DNA of 64,000 nucleotides, taken from NCBI GenBank assembly GCA_963555705.1, contig OY743172.1, positions 17,049,446 to 17,113,445 of the forward strand, read 5' to 3'. The DNA is from Ligustrum vulgare (lineage: Eukaryota > Streptophyta > Magnoliopsida > Lamiales > Oleaceae). This document shows, piece by piece, positions 1 through 11,697 of the stretch (the first letter of the stretch is position 1; each line of letters starts with the position of its first letter). The notes under the pieces are model-generated. The model made no database searches, was not told the DNA's origin, and saw nothing but the letters and a program-made list of their open reading frames with translations. The position numbers were made by a program, and so were the translations under genes.

Positions 1-104
1 AATGTTAACAATTAATTACATTTTATGGGACCTACAATTTTCACCTCACATATTATCAAAACTTAATAAAAATCTGATTTTAATCTATACCAAACATAGG
101 AAAT
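1..104. repeat. partial MITE, AT-rich family B
   Basis: This AT-rich stretch aligns by eye with 54489-54655 and, in inverted orientation, with 48713-48873. All share blocks like AACAATTAATT and a terminus containing ACCAAACAT. The left part lies outside the window. It is probably a short non-autonomous DNA transposon with no coding capacity. Confidence 0.45.
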
Positions 105-883
105 GAATACATTACTACAAATTACATCTCCAATAAATGCTGACAGATATTTCATTATAACCTTTTCAAATCAAGAAACAAAATAATATATGATGAACTC
201 TTGCAAAGACTTCCAAGTTCTAACATCAATTGCAGTTGAGACAAAAGAAAGAAACTAAAGAGCTAGCACTAAACGATATCTTATGACAGTCCCGATAGGC
301 GATAAAACTCGAAAACACGATAGAGATGAAAACAACGCAAGGAAAAGGAAAAGGAAAACACGAAATAAGTTCATAAGGGAATATGCTCGACTTTTATTCA
401 TCAGCAACAAAGTTTAGGAAGTAGGATTAGGAACCTAGGAACCATCCCTATCGGCGGACATGACCTATAATAATTTATTAAGAATTGCGTATACCTAAAA
501 CCTGCTTAAGTTTACTTCATTGAGCCCATCTCGAGTAGCCCTTGTACAATATCCACAATGTTCTCTTCCTCCAATGGATGTTCACTTCATTCGTCTCATC
601 AAGAACCAGCAACAAGTATCCACTGCATTGGCGCCGGAAATGACTGGTCATAGAATTCTTGGCTTGGGTCCTTGGGACCCCTGAGCTGAATGAACTTCTA
701 TACAAGTGCTATATAAAAATTGTCGGCACAAATAATTTCGTTGCATAGATTACCAGGTGTTCTATTATTTATATGAGATGTCCCTTCAAAAGTTAACATT
801 CTACTGTATATGCATACTCCCTTCAGAAGTTACACATTACATTGCTCTCTAGTGCTACAATGTTGAAGATTCTAAAATGTTAC
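105..883. other. non-coding, no supported gene
   Basis: No gene can be supported here. A 62-codon minus-strand open frame at 517-705 ends in WILYKGYSRWAQ and could be an exon remnant. It has no recognisable domain and no convincing splice sites. The rest is AT-rich. Confidence 0.4.
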
Positions 884-1487
884 TGATACATATGGAAATA
901 GCACATGCAATACGACCTATGAACATTCGATTACGACCTATGATTATTCGATTTAATAACTCTGTGGCAATGTGATAATGGTCAAATTATGTCACGTTTG
1001 ACTAAACTATTAACGACCACGATATACGTGGACGATCGGTTATCCCATCCAATCTGTTATTGACACTTGACAAGAGGGAAATCCGACTCACGTGATAACT
1101 CCATTATTAATGGGCGATTATTACGCCTTAATTAGTAGCCGTCATTCCTTAACGAGAGATCCTTATCCCTTAATGGGATATCCTTATTCTTGATGGGTGG
1201 TAATTATTCCTAAGTAAGTGTCTATCATTTCTTAATGAACGATTATTGTTTAAGATCTATAAATACCCCACTTTGAAGACTCCACACATGTTACATATTA
1301 CTTCTCTTTTGATTTATGAATATATCTCTTAAGAATATTTATATATCTTTCTCCCATGAACTGATTCTCATGTCAGAGGTAAAATGAGGAGTTTTCCTAC
1401 CTCCTTTTGCAGGTATCAAAGATCCAAGACAATTGAACAGGGGGCCTGACAAATCAATGAAGCAGTGGACTAAATCGATCCACATCA
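884..1487. mobile_element. possible solo LTR of a gypsy-type element
   Basis: The segment begins TGATACAT and ends CCACATCA, so it has TG...CA ends. It contains a TATA-like CTATAAATAC near 1257, as expected inside an LTR. The flanks GTTAC (879-883) and GTTAT (1488-1492) agree at four of five positions, like a decayed 5-bp target duplication. No primer-binding site or coding sequence adjoins it, which suggests a solo LTR. The boundaries are inferred from one copy only. Confidence 0.4.
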
Positions 1488-3062
1488 GTTATTATATTGC
1501 CAAAAAAGGATAATAATAAGTTATTATCACAATAAATCTTCATTGTTAACTTTTAAGATTTATGGTTCATCTTAAAAAGTCAAACATTAAGAATAGTAGT
1601 CTAAACCTTTAGAGAATATAATAATTATAAATCTACAAATGAGTGGTTATATTGCCATCACAAAAACTAATAAATACACCATATTTTCAATGAATTTTAC
1701 TAATTACAAATATAGTCATGTATAAAAAAAATTTAATGACCTTATTTTTATTCTTATGTTTATATCCACACCACTTTAACCTAATTAATACTAATATGAG
1801 AATATATTAATTAAGTCTTTGTCAATACATCTTTCTTAAGGATTCAAAGTGCAAAATAATTTATTAATAAAAAAAAAATACGTAAAGGGATTACGAATTG
1901 AATATGAAACGATTATTTCTTGAAATATTTTCCTCACGCTGATGAACGCAATACTATCTGATGAACAATGTGTATGGATTGTATCAAGTTGCAATACCAT
2001 CACCCTTCTTCATTTAGTTTCAACTGTGTGTTCTTGATTGTGTTTTTGTCAAATGAAGAGATCCCCAAACATCCAAATCCAACTGAACTCCAAGTGCAGC
2101 CACACAACCCAGAAAGTCGAACCTTCAAACCATGTCTTTAAATCCCAAACTCGGAGCTCTAAAAGAAAAGGCCAGGTTGTAGAATTTAATTTTAGGGCTA
2201 TTGATTTCATCTTCTCAAGAATTTAATCAATCTAGCGGAGGAATTTATGTATATATTTTAGGGCTACTGATTTCATCTTCTCAAGAATTTAATTTTCTTG
2301 TAATGAAAAAGTGAAAAAGAGGATAACACAATAACTCAATTAATACAACTGTAAAATCGATGCATCTAAATTGTTGAACGGTAGATTAAGGAGGACCTAG
2401 TGCTTTCCAACAAGAACCATTTTTTTTCCTCCTTTTTCAAACTAGTAGAGAGAGAATTTCTTGCGTGAGAGCGACATAGTTTTAGTTTGAGTACTGTAGT
2501 GCACGTATAAAAGAGGGAGAGATCTTGTAAGGATAACAAGGCTATATTGGTCATGTGGAATGAGCGTTCTTATTAAAAATGTATTTTAGAGGCAGTGTAT
2601 CAATTAAAAATGTGATGACAATATATTTCCTCATCTACAAATATCAATATCTATTTATCATTCGAAAGAGCATGTTACCTTTTTCGATCACCATTACACT
2701 AACTGTAATGTTTAGTAATATTTTCGAAATCACTGATGAGAAGCCGTCGGTGAGTTAGTAATAATATGACTATTAATGATTCGTATTGAAATTAACACAT
2801 GCTGGTGAACGTGACATAGATGAAATTACAGATGACAATGTAGTAATGAAGTTGACACGTTAGCATTGGTAACCTTTTTAATTTGAGAGGCCGTAGTAAC
2901 GTTATAGATTTCTTGGTACGGTAGTATAACAATATTAAACAAAAATATGAGCGAATTTCTTGTCCATTTTATCAAAGACAACTTAGCAAATTTGAGGGCT
3001 TTGGCAAAATCGTCGAGAAGCCTTTTTCGAGAACGATAATTAAGAATTAATGAAGAAAATGA
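1488..3062. other. AT-rich non-coding with a short direct repeat
   Basis: No gene is recognisable. A direct repeat of about 37 bp (TTTTAGGGCTA.TGATTTCA...) lies at 2190-2227 and 2258-2294. Open frames here are short and lack domains. Confidence 0.5.
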
Positions 3063-3064
3063 AG

Positions 3065-3149
3065 ACAGATTAAAATTCTGTCAGTGATATTCGACAGAAA
3101 AGGAGAAGGCTTTAACTGACAGAAGATATTCTGACGGAATTTTAATCTG
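3065..3149. repeat. inverted repeat / hairpin
   Basis: ACAGATTAAAATTCTGTCAG (about 3065-3084) is the reverse complement of about 3131-3150 with one mismatch. The spacer is about 45 bp. The arms could form a stem of about 20 bp. It lies just left of a Helitron-like 3' terminus and may be part of a small mobile element. Confidence 0.55.
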
Positions 3150-3174
3150 TTCAAAATATCTTCTACACAGCCAA

Positions 3175-3490
3175 CTAGTTGTTTCACCCGTACGATACAC
3201 AGGATTACAATTCATGATAATGATTCCGATGAAAATTTATGAAGGAATGTTTATTGTACCCGTGCGATGCACGGATGATATTATTATTATATTTGTTTGC
3301 AGTGAAAAGTGTCAATGAACAAAGTAGCATTATAAAGTAATGAACACGAAAAAAAAAAAATTGAATATTGATAATCAATATTCAAATTTAGTTGGTTGAC
3401 AAAATCAAACTAAGCTTTGAAAAATTCCATTTGTGGGCTTGTTCATCTGAATACATTATTCTCTCCTCTTTTAATCAAATAATAAATAGA
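3175..3490 (-). mobile_element. possible mini-Helitron, minus strand
   Basis: Read on the minus strand, 3175-3178 is CTAG followed by host T, preceded by a short GTATCGTACGG-type hairpin. A second copy of the same terminal motif (ACCCGTGCGATGCACGG on plus) lies at about 3256-3272. A candidate 5' end on the minus strand, TCTATTTATTATTTG, starts at 3490 and resembles Helitron TC-ends. The base before TC is T rather than the expected A, so the left/right pairing is uncertain. Confidence 0.35.
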
Positions 3491-3656
3491 AAGCTTAATT
3501 AATGTGTGGATCAACAGAATACGTATAATCCTACTCTACGAATAATGTTTTTCTCCATAAACCTTTTGATAAAAAATGAACTCCAAAACATTCAATTATC
3601 AGGGTGATCAGTGTTTATACATGTACATTATCACTCATTTATCAAAATAAACAAAT

Positions 3657-4052
3657 TCATTGTTTCAAGCAACACGCTCCCATATATATGGCTGTCTGTG
3701 AAATCATTGGGATAATATGGTGTCTTTCAGACCAATGATGCAACGTCCCATTATTTGTGCTCTGAACCAAAGTGCTTGATTTTGTCTTTGAGTTTCTTTT
3801 CTTTCCACTATTGCTTGAAGAAATGGCTTCCATGCTCCTTTTTATCTTACCATCAGAATACGCACAGTCATTCCTCACTAAAGATAGACCACAGGGGTGT
3901 GCCTATATGAATAAAAATCTTGTTTGAACAAATCATGAAGAATTATATTTTTTTAATTTAAGAATCAGTTGACCAATTAGAATTACCTACCTTGTATAGA
4001 GAAGAATGTATGCCTCTTCAAATAGCACATTCTCTAGGTCCACAGGGATTAC
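3657..4052 (-). pseudogene. ubiquitin-specific protease C-terminal exon fragment
   Basis: On the minus strand 4052-3991 is a 62-bp exon-like block with an AG acceptor before it and a GTAGGT donor after it. It encodes IPVDLENVLFEEAYILLYTR. This matches the extreme end of the plant UBP/USP catalytic domain, where the segment after the DD(S/D) motif ends in EGAYMLLYxR. Downstream, after an intron-like gap with an AG at 3903-3904, a 73-codon open frame (3878-3657) rich in Ser/Lys could be the tail, but its phase does not join the first block. No His-box exon (GHY) is visible upstream before the retroelement begins near 4600. I infer a gene tail cut off by that insertion or by deletion. Confidence 0.45.
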
Positions 4053-4054
4053 CT

Positions 4055-4600
4055 ACACAACAAAACACCTAGCTATATATGTAGTCATTAAGTAGAAATA
4101 CGAACTAAAGCATGTTTCATGCCATTTTTCTTTCTTTTGTTCCTTAAAAGGGTTGAAAACCTTCAAATGTATTCCAAAAGAACAATATAAAATATTTTTT
4201 TCTAATTGTTTCAACAACAGACATGACCTGACGGATAGGCACTCGGTCTCAGACAACCACCCATCTGGAGATTCAAGCCTGTTAACCATGCCTACTTTCT
4301 TGCTCAAGGTTTGGATGAAACCAATTACAGCAAGAACCTAAATCTTAATCTTATCCACTTTCCAAGCCTTTAAATGGGATCTCACATTATCATTAAAAAA
4401 AAATCCCCCAGCTTTTGCAGTAAATTGCTAATAAGTTATTCCATGAAACCATTGAAAAATATCAATCGCATCATTTTCATTAAACTCGTCAGGATTTTCG
4501 ATTCAAAAAATGACTAAATCACACCAAACTCCAAGCCTAAAAATCACAATGGGCAGGCTGTGTAAAAGTAACACCATATAGTAGCAGCTTTCATGTTACA
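4055..4600. other. no gene seen; junction with chromovirus LTR
   Basis: No exon with coherent splice sites was found on either strand. The block separates the UBP-like fragment from the first sequence alignable to the chromovirus 3' LTR. Confidence 0.4.
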
Positions 4601-6710
4601 CTAATCCAACCCATTTCAGCATACCTACCAAACTCTCTTATACACTACACAATCCAACCCATTTCAGCATCACCATCCCAGCCTCCCAACTCCATTCAGT
4701 AGAGGTAACGTTCTCCTTTCCTCCGTCATCACCATTTCCAGCATACACCTTGAACCACCATCATCATCATCACCACGGCATCTCCACCATCGTGCAACCA
4801 CCACCAATTCCAGTTCAGTCCACTGCACAATCCAAACCAAAACACCCACCAAGCACCACCACTCTGCCTCCATCCAAATACACGCACAAGCCTCACCATT
4901 ATCCAGTATCAACCCAGCCAAAAACCACCATCATCACCACCTCAATCACCACTGCCCCCCCAACACCGCCATCACCGTAGACCACAACCAACTGCAACAC
5001 TCCAACCCCATCTTCACGACAACCCAACTGCAAACCACCTCCAGCACCGCCACCAACTCATCACCATCACCACCCATTTTCGAAACAACCACCTCCACTG
5101 CCCTCTCCAATCCTCCCAAATCAAACCCAAAATCAAAACCCAGAAATGGAAGCCCAAATACTTATCTTCCTCACCGCCGGTTTTGTCACCAAAATGTACG
5201 ACCCAAGCCTCGGTTTAGCCCTAAGTTTCGCACCCAAACTCGCACCCCATCCCTCAAAAAATCTGCACCTTCCTTGGTCGTCGCTTGCCGCTCACTGAGC
5301 CGGTAGTGCACCACCGGGAAGAGAACTCCTCCCCCCCCTCTCACCCTTCTCTCCCTCCGTCTGAACGGATGAGAAAGAGAGAGTGAAGAATTTTTTATTT
5401 TTAATATTTTTAATTTCCAAAATCTGCACCTTGGTCCCTTTTATTTTCAAGTTATTTAAATCAGTCCCTATATTTTAAAACTTATAATTTCAGCCCTTAA
5501 GTCTTTAGTGATTTTATTAAGCCTTCATTTTTAAAATCAATTATTTCAAACCCTCTAATTTAATATTCGTTTTGAGCTTCAACCCAACTTCTGAAAAGTT
5601 TTCATTCTAGTCCCTCAACTTTCAAATTATTTATTTTAGTCCCTCAACTTTCAAACTATTCATTTTAGTCCATCAACTTTCAAATTATTCATTTTCGTCC
5701 CTCAACTTTCAAACTATTCATTTAAGTCCCTCAACTTTCAAAGTGTTCATTTTAGTCCCCCACCTTTCAAATTATCAATTTCAGTCCCCAAATTGTAAAT
5801 TATCATTTTTTAAACTATAAATTTCAAAAGACTAATTTAACTTATTTTCTAACTGGCTATACGAAGCGTACGGAGAATTAAGGAATTGAAGTCGTTTCCC
5901 GCTCAACTTTGCACTCGTCAAGTTTAAGGTAGACTCATCCCTATTAATTTATTTAAATTATGATTGCATGTGAATGTGTATGTTATGTGATTTATGTGAA
6001 AGTTATTTTCATGAAAAGAGACGAGAATGTATTTCTTCGGAAATAATTATGTTGTTATGCTTGTCATAACTTACTTGCTTTATGCATGAGAAAGAAAGAA
6101 GAGAATATCTTGCAAGATAAATGATGATGTTATGCATAACATGCGTGCCTTAAGTGCACGAGACGAGACTACCCACACCCGATGATTTTAAAGAGCCTGT
6201 GATTTTTCAAAGAGAAGCCCCGTGCTTGAATGCACAAGAAGAGACTACTCACACCCTATATTTCTAAAGAGCCTGCATTTATGTGTTCAATTATATTATA
6301 GATTAATTAATTGGCGATGAGTCTATTGAGTATTTCTATGAAATGCTCATGTCTATTCTTAACAACATTTGCAGATTTCGGAGAAGGTGGCCAATGATGG
6401 ATGATAGTGGCAATAGTCGTTAAATAATTGAGAATCTTGTTTCGATGATCTATATTTATAAACTTTGGCTATTTTTGAGATTTTCAATTATTTGAGAAAT
6501 TATAGCATTGCCGAATGTTTTGTATTATTAATGGTTCGATTCGTTATTTTGAATTATTTCATAAATGTTCTCGAGTTTTATCGACCATTACAGTTGATCT
6601 ATTGTTGCCAAAAACGGATTTCAGTGATTTCTTCCGCTAGAATATTATTTTAAAAATTTAGACCAGAAAATGACGTGGTAAACCGGGTATTTAGAACTCG
6701 GAGCGCTACA
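4600..6710 (+). repeat. 5' LTR of chromovirus, left-truncated
   Basis: 4619-5037 aligns with 12064-12487 of the 3' LTR, including a (CAT/CAC)-rich tract. The end at 6710 (GCGCTACA) is set by the adjacent primer-binding site. The first roughly 365 bp present in the 3' LTR (from 11698) are missing here. GAACTCGGAGCGCTACA is typical of gypsy LTR ends. Confidence 0.8.
5609..5790 (+). repeat. 29-bp minisatellite inside the LTR
   Basis: About six head-to-tail units of roughly 29 bp share the core AGTCCCTCAACTTTCAAA. They differ by single substitutions. The matching part of the 3' LTR has been deleted, so copy-number change between LTRs cannot be compared. Confidence 0.85.
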
Positions 6711-6711
6711 G

Positions 6712-6728
6712 CTTGGTATTAGAGCCAG
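6712..6728 (+). other. primer-binding site, tRNA-iMet type
   Basis: CTTGGTATTAGAGCCAG follows the LTR end by one to two bases. It differs at one position from the usual plant TGGTATCAGAGCC sequence complementary to the 3' end of initiator tRNA-Met. Confidence 0.8.
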
Positions 6729-7134
6729 TCTGCGTTTCTGTAGACTGACAAATTTTAAAAAGAAATTTCAAGAAACATATTACACTATTCAATTATTATT
6801 GACGAAGATTGTCACATCCATCATTCGTCCCACCAACTCCGAGGTAAAGAAGTTTATGATGTTTAACGTTATTTCAGTATTTCGGATACTTATTTTAATG
6901 ATTTATGAGAATGCAGAGAAAGAGATTGTATCCGAATAAGAAAGAAAGAGAACGAGTGTTGAGCATAATGAGGATAATATGATTTAAGAAGGATTTTATA
7001 ATAATTTTTGTCCTCGAATTTAGAGATGATGAACCCTAGCTGGACTTTACATAATAACATATTTAGACATGGCATGATTGATGAGAATTGGATTAAGTAG
7101 TAGTGAACGTGGATTTTCGTTTTTTTCAAAGGGA

Positions 7135-8209
7135 ATGTCGAGGCGTGTAATCAGAACCGATTCGAATCAGACGACTGATGAGCAGACTGCTTTGGGACAG
7201 GGTCCCACAACCTAATCTACAGTTATCAGAGACTTGCTTCAAGTTGTCCAGGAATTGAGGCAAGCCCCAGCGGGTCCCTCGGTTCCAATTATTGAACCAT
7301 TTCGGAGGTACCGTCCCCTACCTTTGATGGGGGAAATAACCCCTTGGCTGTTGAGGAATGACTTCTGATGATCGAGAGGATATTCCAGCACATTTCTTGC
7401 ATGGAGGACAAGAAGGTCTTATGCGTTGAATTTATGTTAAATGGTAGAGCCGGCTTCTGGTGGGAATCTGCATCCCGGACCAAGACTGTAGCACAGCAAG
7501 CAGCTCTCACTTGGGAAGAGTTCAAAGTTGAAGTCAGGGATAAATTTTTCCCGCAAGCTCTCAGGGACCACAAGGAGACTGAATTCTTACATATGGTTCA
7601 AGGAGAGCTGGATATCACCGATTATGAAAGAAAGTTCGAGGAATTGTCCCGCTATGCTCCACATTTGGTGGAGACTGAGTTCAAGAAAGCACAACGTTTC
7701 GAGAGGGGCCTGCGCTCGGACGTTAGGTAGATTGTCAGTTCGCATGAACTACCCACCTACAGGGAGGTAGTGAAGAAAGCTCGGGCAGTGACTTATACGG
7801 GTGTACAAATTGGGAACCAGGGCAACCATAATGAGCAAAGATACCAGGGTAAGAGGAAATGGCAGGGTCTGAATTGTAATCAGAATCAGAACAGGAATCG
7901 GCGCCTAGTAAGAGGCAGAATTCAGGACCCACGGGAGGACCTTTGACTAATTTTACATCCCCTTGTCCTAAGTGCCAGAAGTTACACAGGGGAGAGTGTC
8001 TGATGGGTAAAGGTGTCTGCTACAGGTGTGGCCAGTCGGGTCACTTTTCCTTAGACTGTCGTGTTTCATCTGCCCAAAGTTTCAATCAGAGGAAGAACAC
8101 GGACCAGAATAGAAAAGGAAAGGTGAGAGTATTTTCTATGGATGCAGCTGAGGATTCTGACGTGATTGCAGGTACACATGTTATTTCCTTAATTCCCGAA
8201 CATGTCTAA
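7135..8209 (+). pseudogene. chromovirus gag, broken
   Basis: The frame opens at ATG 7135 (MSRRVIRTDSNQ). It meets an early TAA near 7214, a TGA at about 7361 where the family has Trp, and a TAG at 7728. The readable capsid part (7368-7730) contains LTWEEFKVEVRDKFFP and the DYERKFEELSRYAP block of gypsy gag. A shifted frame at 7943-8209 encodes a CX2CX4HX4C zinc knuckle (CYRCGQSGHFSLDC), which in this family binds RNA during packaging. It was probably inactivated long ago. Confidence 0.85.
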
Positions 8210-11200
8210 ATTATTTCCCCATAGAGTACTTTCCCATTTTGAGCACGTTAATATGATAACAGGTATATTGTCTGTTTTTGGTATCCCCGTATATGTCCTT
8301 ATAGGCTCAGGAGCTACGCATTCGTTTATATCTGATGCATGCTCAGAGAGACTGAACTTAATAGGGGAAGAAACTGGTAGTACATTAGAGGTTAGCCTAC
8401 CGTCGGGAGGTACTATCGATACTAATATGATAGTCAGATCGGTACAAATAGATTTTGATGGCCAAATATTGGGAGCGAATCTGAATATTATTCGCATGAA
8501 AGACTTCAATATTATTTTGGGTATGGATTGGCTCAGCGCCAATCGAGCTGCGATTATGTGTCACGAGAGGGAAGTTATCTTTCGCAGGGATGGTGAAGAA
8601 GTATTCAGATTTTATGGATCGAAGATCAAAGCACTTCCTCGCCTTATCTCGGCTTTGAAGGCAGAGAAGTTGTTAGCCAAGAACAATTGTCAGGGCTATT
8701 TGGTTAGTCTTCAAGACAAACCATCAAAAGACGTTACTTTGGGTTCGGTGCCAGTAGTATGTGAATACGGTGATGTATTTCCAGATGATCTACCAGGCAT
8801 CTCGCTTGATAGGAAAGTGAAATTTTCCATTGATCTGGTACCAGGAGCTGCCCCTGTATCTAAAGCTCCTTACCGTATGGCACCGAAAGAATTGCAAGAA
8901 CTGAAGGTTCAGTTAGAGGAACTGTTAAAGAAGGGTTTCATCAGGCCAAGTGTATCTCCATGGGAAGCACCCGTTCTGTTTGTAAAGAAAAAGGAGACGG
9001 AAGCATGAGGATGTGCATTGATTACCGAGAACTCAACAAGCTGACAATAAAGAATAAGTATCCCCTTCCCAGGATTGAAGACTTATTCGATCAGTTAAAA
9101 GGTAAGGCTATTTTCTCGAAGATTGACTTGAGGTCGGGTTATCATAAGCCGAAGATCAAGCCAGCCGATATACCAAGAACATCGTTCAGAATGCGATATG
9201 GACATTACGAGTTCACAGTAATGCCATTTGGTCTCACGAATGCCCCTGCAGTGTTCATGGATTTGATGAACCGAGTATTCCACGATTATCTTGACAAGTT
9301 CGTCATTATTTTCATCGATGGCATACTAATCTATTCCAGGGATTCCGAGCAGCATGAGGAGCATTTGAGGATTGTGTTGGAGATATTAAGAGCCGAGAGA
9401 TTGTATGCCAAATTCCAGAAGTGTGAATTTTGGCTCGAGAAAATTGACTTCTTAGGTCATGTTGTTACAGTTAGTGGCATCGAGGTTGATCCCTCTAAGG
9501 TTGAAACTGTAATGAATTGGCCAACACCAGCAAATGTTGGAGATGTGAGAAGTTTCCTTGGACTAGCTGGATATTATCGACGATTCATCGAGGGTTTCTC
9601 GAAGATAGCGAGTCCTATGACTCAGTTGACCAGAAAAGGTGTTAAATTTCAGTGGACCGATCAGTGTGGACAGAGCTTCCAGGAACTAAATAACAGACTT
9701 GTATCGGCACCCGTGTTGACCATACCAAATGGTTCAGATGGTTTCGTTATTTACAGCGATGTGTCCAAACATGGATTAGGCTGTGTATTGATGCAGAATG
9801 GGAGAGTGATTGCATATGCTTCAAGACAGTTGAAACCATTCGAGAAGAATTACCCGACGCATGATTTAGAGCTCGCCTTTGTAGTACATGCTTTGAAGAT
9901 TTGGAGACACTATTTGTATGGGAGTAAATGTGAGATTTACACTGATCATAAGAGTCTCAAGTATTTCTTCACTCAGAAGGAACTCAATATGAGACAGCGT
10001 CGATGGCTAGAGCTGGTGAAAGATTATGATTGCACCATTCTTTACCACCCGGGTAAAGCAAACAAAGTTGCAGATGCTTTGAGTAGGAAGAATGCTGGAC
10101 AGTTATCAGCTTTGGGAACAATGCAAGATCAGTTAATTCGAGATTTTCAGAATCTAAGAATCGAGGTACGAGTCCCATCAGTTCAAGGAACCAGCAGATT
10201 GGAAAATCTGACCGTTAAACCAGATTTGAGAGGTCGGATTGTGGAAGCACAAGGAGGTGATAGATTCTTAGAAAAGATCAGATCTGAAGTTGGGACTGGC
10301 AAGAGAATAGGCTTCGAGATTGCCTATGATAAAGCACTTATGTTTAGAGGGCGTCTCTGTGTACCAAAGGATGATCAAATCAGAAAGGAGATTATGACAG
10401 AAGCTCAATCAACACCTTATGCATGCCACCCAGGAGGAACAAAGATGTATAGGGATTTGCGTAATACCTTCTGGTGGAGGAACATGAAGGGTTGCATTGC
10501 AAGATTTATTTAACGATGTATGACCTGTCAGCAGGTCAAGGCCGAACATCAGAGACCGTAAGGATTGTTAAATCTTTTGGATATACCAGAATGGAAATGG
10601 GAGAAAATTTCCATGGATTTTGTCACAGGGTTACCAAAATCAGCGAGAGGGAATGATGCCATTTGGGTCATTGTGTATCGACTTACAAAGTCAGCCCATT
10701 TTCTACCAGTCAGGATGACTCTCAATATGGATCAGTTAGCGCAGTTGTATATCAGAGAGATTGTTCGACTTCATGGAGTACCAGTTTCCATTGTCTCGGA
10801 TAGAGACCCGAGATTTACTTAGAGATTTTGGAAGAGTTTGCATGTGGCAATGGGTACTAAATTAAATTTTAGTACTGCCTACCATCCTCAGACTGACGGA
10901 CAGTCTGAATGCACTATTCAGACGTTGGAGGATATGCTTCGAGCCTGTGTGCTAGACTTGAGTGGCAACTAGGAGAATCATCTACCATTAGTGGAATTTT
11001 CCTACAATAATAGTTTCCAGGCTACCATTGGTATAACACCCTATGAAGCATTGTATGGACGGCGATGTCGATCACCAATCTATTGGGATGAGGTCGGTGA
11101 GAAGAAGTTATTGGGACCATAGCTTATTGAAATAACAGTTGATGTTGTTGAGAAGATCAGACTGCGGATTAAGACCACGCAGGATAGACAGAAAAGCTAT

Positions 11201-11686
11201 GCGGATAAGAGAAGAAAGGATTTGGAATTTCAGATTGGGGAGAAAGTATTTTCGAAGATAGCCCCGATGAAGGGCACTTTTCACTTTGGGAAAAGAGGAA
11301 AGTTGAGACCCCGCTTTATTGGACCATTCGAGATATTAGAACAAGTAGGGAGCGTGGCTTATCGTTTGGCTTTGCCACCAGAACTGGCAGCTGTTCACAA
11401 TGTGTTCCATGTTTCTCTGTTGAGAAAGTATGTTCATGATCCTAGTCATGTGGTGAATTATCAGTCTCTTGCAGTTCAGAAAGATTTATCCTATGAAGAG
11501 GCACCTATGTGCATAGTAGATAGAAAAGTCCATGTCTTGAGAAACAAAGAGATTCCGTTAGTTAAAGTCCAGTGGGGTAGACACAATAGTGATGAGGCTA
11601 CTTGGGGAAAGGAAGATGAGATCCTAGCCAAGTATCCAGAAATCATATACCAAGTAAGTTTAATTTCGAGAACGAAATTATTTTAA
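8202..11686 (+). pseudogene. chromovirus pol: PR-RT-RNH-IN-chromodomain, broken
   Basis: 8202-9008 is protease plus the start of RT. Its active site reads LIGSGATHSF where the family has D-S-G. 8960-10513 is RT and RNase H with [11 protein letters not shown] and [10 protein letters not shown]. The catalytic box reads FIDG rather than FxDD. RNase H keeps its Asp, Glu and Asp (YSDVSK, DLELA, TDHKSL). Integrase follows with an HHCC-like region (CMTCQQVKAEHQ), a D-D-E core ([22 protein letters not shown]) and in-frame stops at about 10513, 10822, 10970 and 11122. 11222-11686 carries the GPFEI motif, NVFHVSLLR and a chromodomain (VQWGRHNSDEATW). Chromodomains of this family direct integration to marked chromatin. 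The two Asp-to-Gly changes alone would remove protease and polymerase activity. Confidence 0.93.
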
Positions 11687-11697
11687 GGGGGTAAGGT
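11685..11697 (+). other. polypurine tract of chromovirus
   Basis: TAAGGGGGTAAGG lies directly before the 3' LTR start (TGTAGCGACC at 11698). This is the expected position of the plus-strand primer. Confidence 0.8.

Noticed and set aside
54..54. Search for tRNA, rRNA and microRNA genes across the window
   Set aside because: No sequence with full tRNA boxes and fold was found; the only 5S-like sequences are within the Cassandra LTRs.
4670..4980. His-rich frame (HHHHHHH) on plus and Trp/Val-rich frame on minus, repeated at 12131-12492
   Set aside because: Both lie in the CAT/CAC-rich part of the chromovirus LTR; low-complexity by-product.
8189..8542. 117-codon minus-strand frame
   Set aside because: Antisense shadow of the chromovirus protease region.
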